A stretch of DNA of 6,015 bases from Rubrobacter sp. (lineage in GTDB: Bacteria > Actinomycetota > Rubrobacteria > Rubrobacterales > Rubrobacteraceae). The stretch covers positions 1-6,015 of the forward strand of contig JACDGB010000129.1 of assembly GCA_013815485.1 (NCBI GenBank), given 5' to 3'. Below the pieces are notes generated by a model, which made no database searches, was not told where the DNA came from, and worked only from the letters and a program-made list of their open reading frames with translations. The position numbers and the translations under genes were made by a program. Below, one piece after another: positions 5,318 to 6,015 of this stretch (position 1 is the stretch's first letter; each line of letters starts with the position of its first letter).

Positions 5318-6015
5318 GCTATAAAGGACCGCGCGGAACTTACGATGCTTTCCCTGGTGGGCCGGGGTTGCATCGGGAGCCGCACGAGCGGCCGGAGTTG
5401 TGGTCGTGGGTGGAGGGGATCTCGCGTGAGATGTTCCGCCGGTATCGCTACGAGGAGATCCGCCCCCCCATCTTCGAGGAAACCGGTCTCTTCTCCAAAA
5501 GCGCGGGTGAAGCCTCCGACATCGTGGTTCAGAAGGAGATGTTCGCCTTCACGGACAACGGGGGACGGGAGCTTGCGCTGCGCCCGGAAGGAACTCCAGG
5601 CGTCATTCGGGCCTACGTGGAGCACAGCCTTTACAAGCTCGCCCAGCCGCTGAAGTTCTGGTACATGGGTCCGATGTTCCGCCAGGAGCGTCAGCAGCGG
5701 GGCCGGTACCGGCAGCATAATCAGATAGGCGTCGAGGTCCTCGGCTCGGACGACCCGCTCACGGACGTCGAGGTCATCGCGCTACTCTACGACATCCACC
5801 AGGCCGCCGGGGTGCAAGACGAGGTCGTCCACGTAAACAACCTGGGCGACATGGAGACGCGCCGCCGCTACGTCCCTGAGCTTAGGGAATACCTTCGCAA
5901 GCACGTCTCCGACCTCGATCCGGATTCCGTCGCCCGCCTCGAGACCAATCCCCTGCGTACCTTCGACTCCAAGAACGAGAGCACTCAGAGCGTGCTCGCT
6001 GGAGCCCCGCTGGTC
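5314..6015 (+). CDS. hisS: Histidyl-tRNA synthetase, N-terminal 234 residues (3' end outside window)
   Basis: HisRS is a class II synthetase that charges tRNA-His with histidine in the cytoplasm. The frame is open from ATG 5314 to the window edge, covering about 55% of a typical 420-residue protein. Seen: the N-terminal RGTYDAFPGG (residues 7-16); motif 1 around 44-60, including EEIRPPIFEETGLF; LRPEGT at 89-94; motif 2 GPMFRQER at 119-126 followed by RGRYRQHNQIGVE; and TNPLRTFDSKN at 211-221. By comparison with the E. coli enzyme, the ATP and histidine contacts E92, T94, R123, Q137 and E141 are all present. The His-specific GLDYY-type motif and the anticodon-binding domain lie beyond the window. 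No in-frame start codon lies between the end of the preceding gene and ATG 5314, and GGAG lies 9 nt upstream, so the start is well supported. It follows the metallo-hydrolase by 73 bp on the same strand, probably in one operon with rel. Confidence 0.97.
   Translation, partial: MSYKGPRGTYDAFPGGPGLHREPHERPELWSWVEGISREMFRRYRYEEIRPPIFEETGLFSKSAGEASDIVVQKEMFAFTDNGGRELALRPEGTPGVIRAYVEHSLYKLAQPLKFWYMGPMFRQERQQRGRYRQHNQIGVEVLGSDDPLTDVEVIALLYDIHQAAGVQDEVVHVNNLGDMETRRRYVPELREYLRKHVSDLDPDSVARLETNPLRTFDSKNESTQSVLAGAPLV

Noticed and set aside
4957..5718. A 253-codon minus-strand frame across the hydrolase-hisS junction
   Set aside because: It overlaps two well-supported genes on the other strand, has no recognisable family and is rich in Pro/Arg/Ser, typical of an antisense artefact.

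Overview
This is a GC-rich bacterial window with strong G/C preference at third codon positions. It looks like a high-GC actinobacterium, with a deep branch such as the Rubrobacter type as a tentative guess. The main support is gene order. A bifunctional Rel, a small glyoxalase-II-like metallo-hydrolase and histidyl-tRNA synthetase follow one another on one strand, as I recall for Mycobacterium tuberculosis (relA Rv2583c, Rv2581c, hisS Rv2580c). The genus-level placement is inference.

Layout. Bases 1-871 (+) hold the C-terminal part of an ABC1/AarF/UbiB-family atypical kinase, which enters from the left edge. Bases 878-2236 (-) hold a secreted, lipid-anchored formylglycine-type sulfatase that converges on the kinase gene with 6 bp between the stop codons. 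Bases 2237-2424 are a 188-bp divergent control region between the sulfatase and rel. Bases 2425-4665 (+) hold the full bifunctional (p)ppGpp synthetase/hydrolase. Bases 4662-5240 (+) hold a metallo-beta-lactamase-fold hydrolase that overlaps rel by 4 bp (ATGA). Bases 5314-6015 (+) hold the first 234 codons of hisS, cut by the right edge. The 73-bp gap before hisS contains a possible 21-codon reading frame that ends on the hisS start in a second ATGA overlap, and a short hairpin that covers the hisS ribosome-binding site.

How the genes fit together. rel, the hydrolase and hisS form a probable operon that joins the stringent-response alarmone enzyme to an aminoacyl-tRNA synthetase; uncharged tRNA is the classical trigger for Rel. 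The hydrolase has no assigned substrate and its place here is conserved but unexplained. The kinase and the sulfatase have no evident link to that operon or to each other.

I found no RNA genes, mobile elements, CRISPR arrays or defence-like cassettes, and no convincing new multi-gene system. The points most worth checking are regulatory: an apparently leaderless rel transcript and possible translational coupling into hisS. A sulfatase with unusual residues at conserved metal-site positions is the other.
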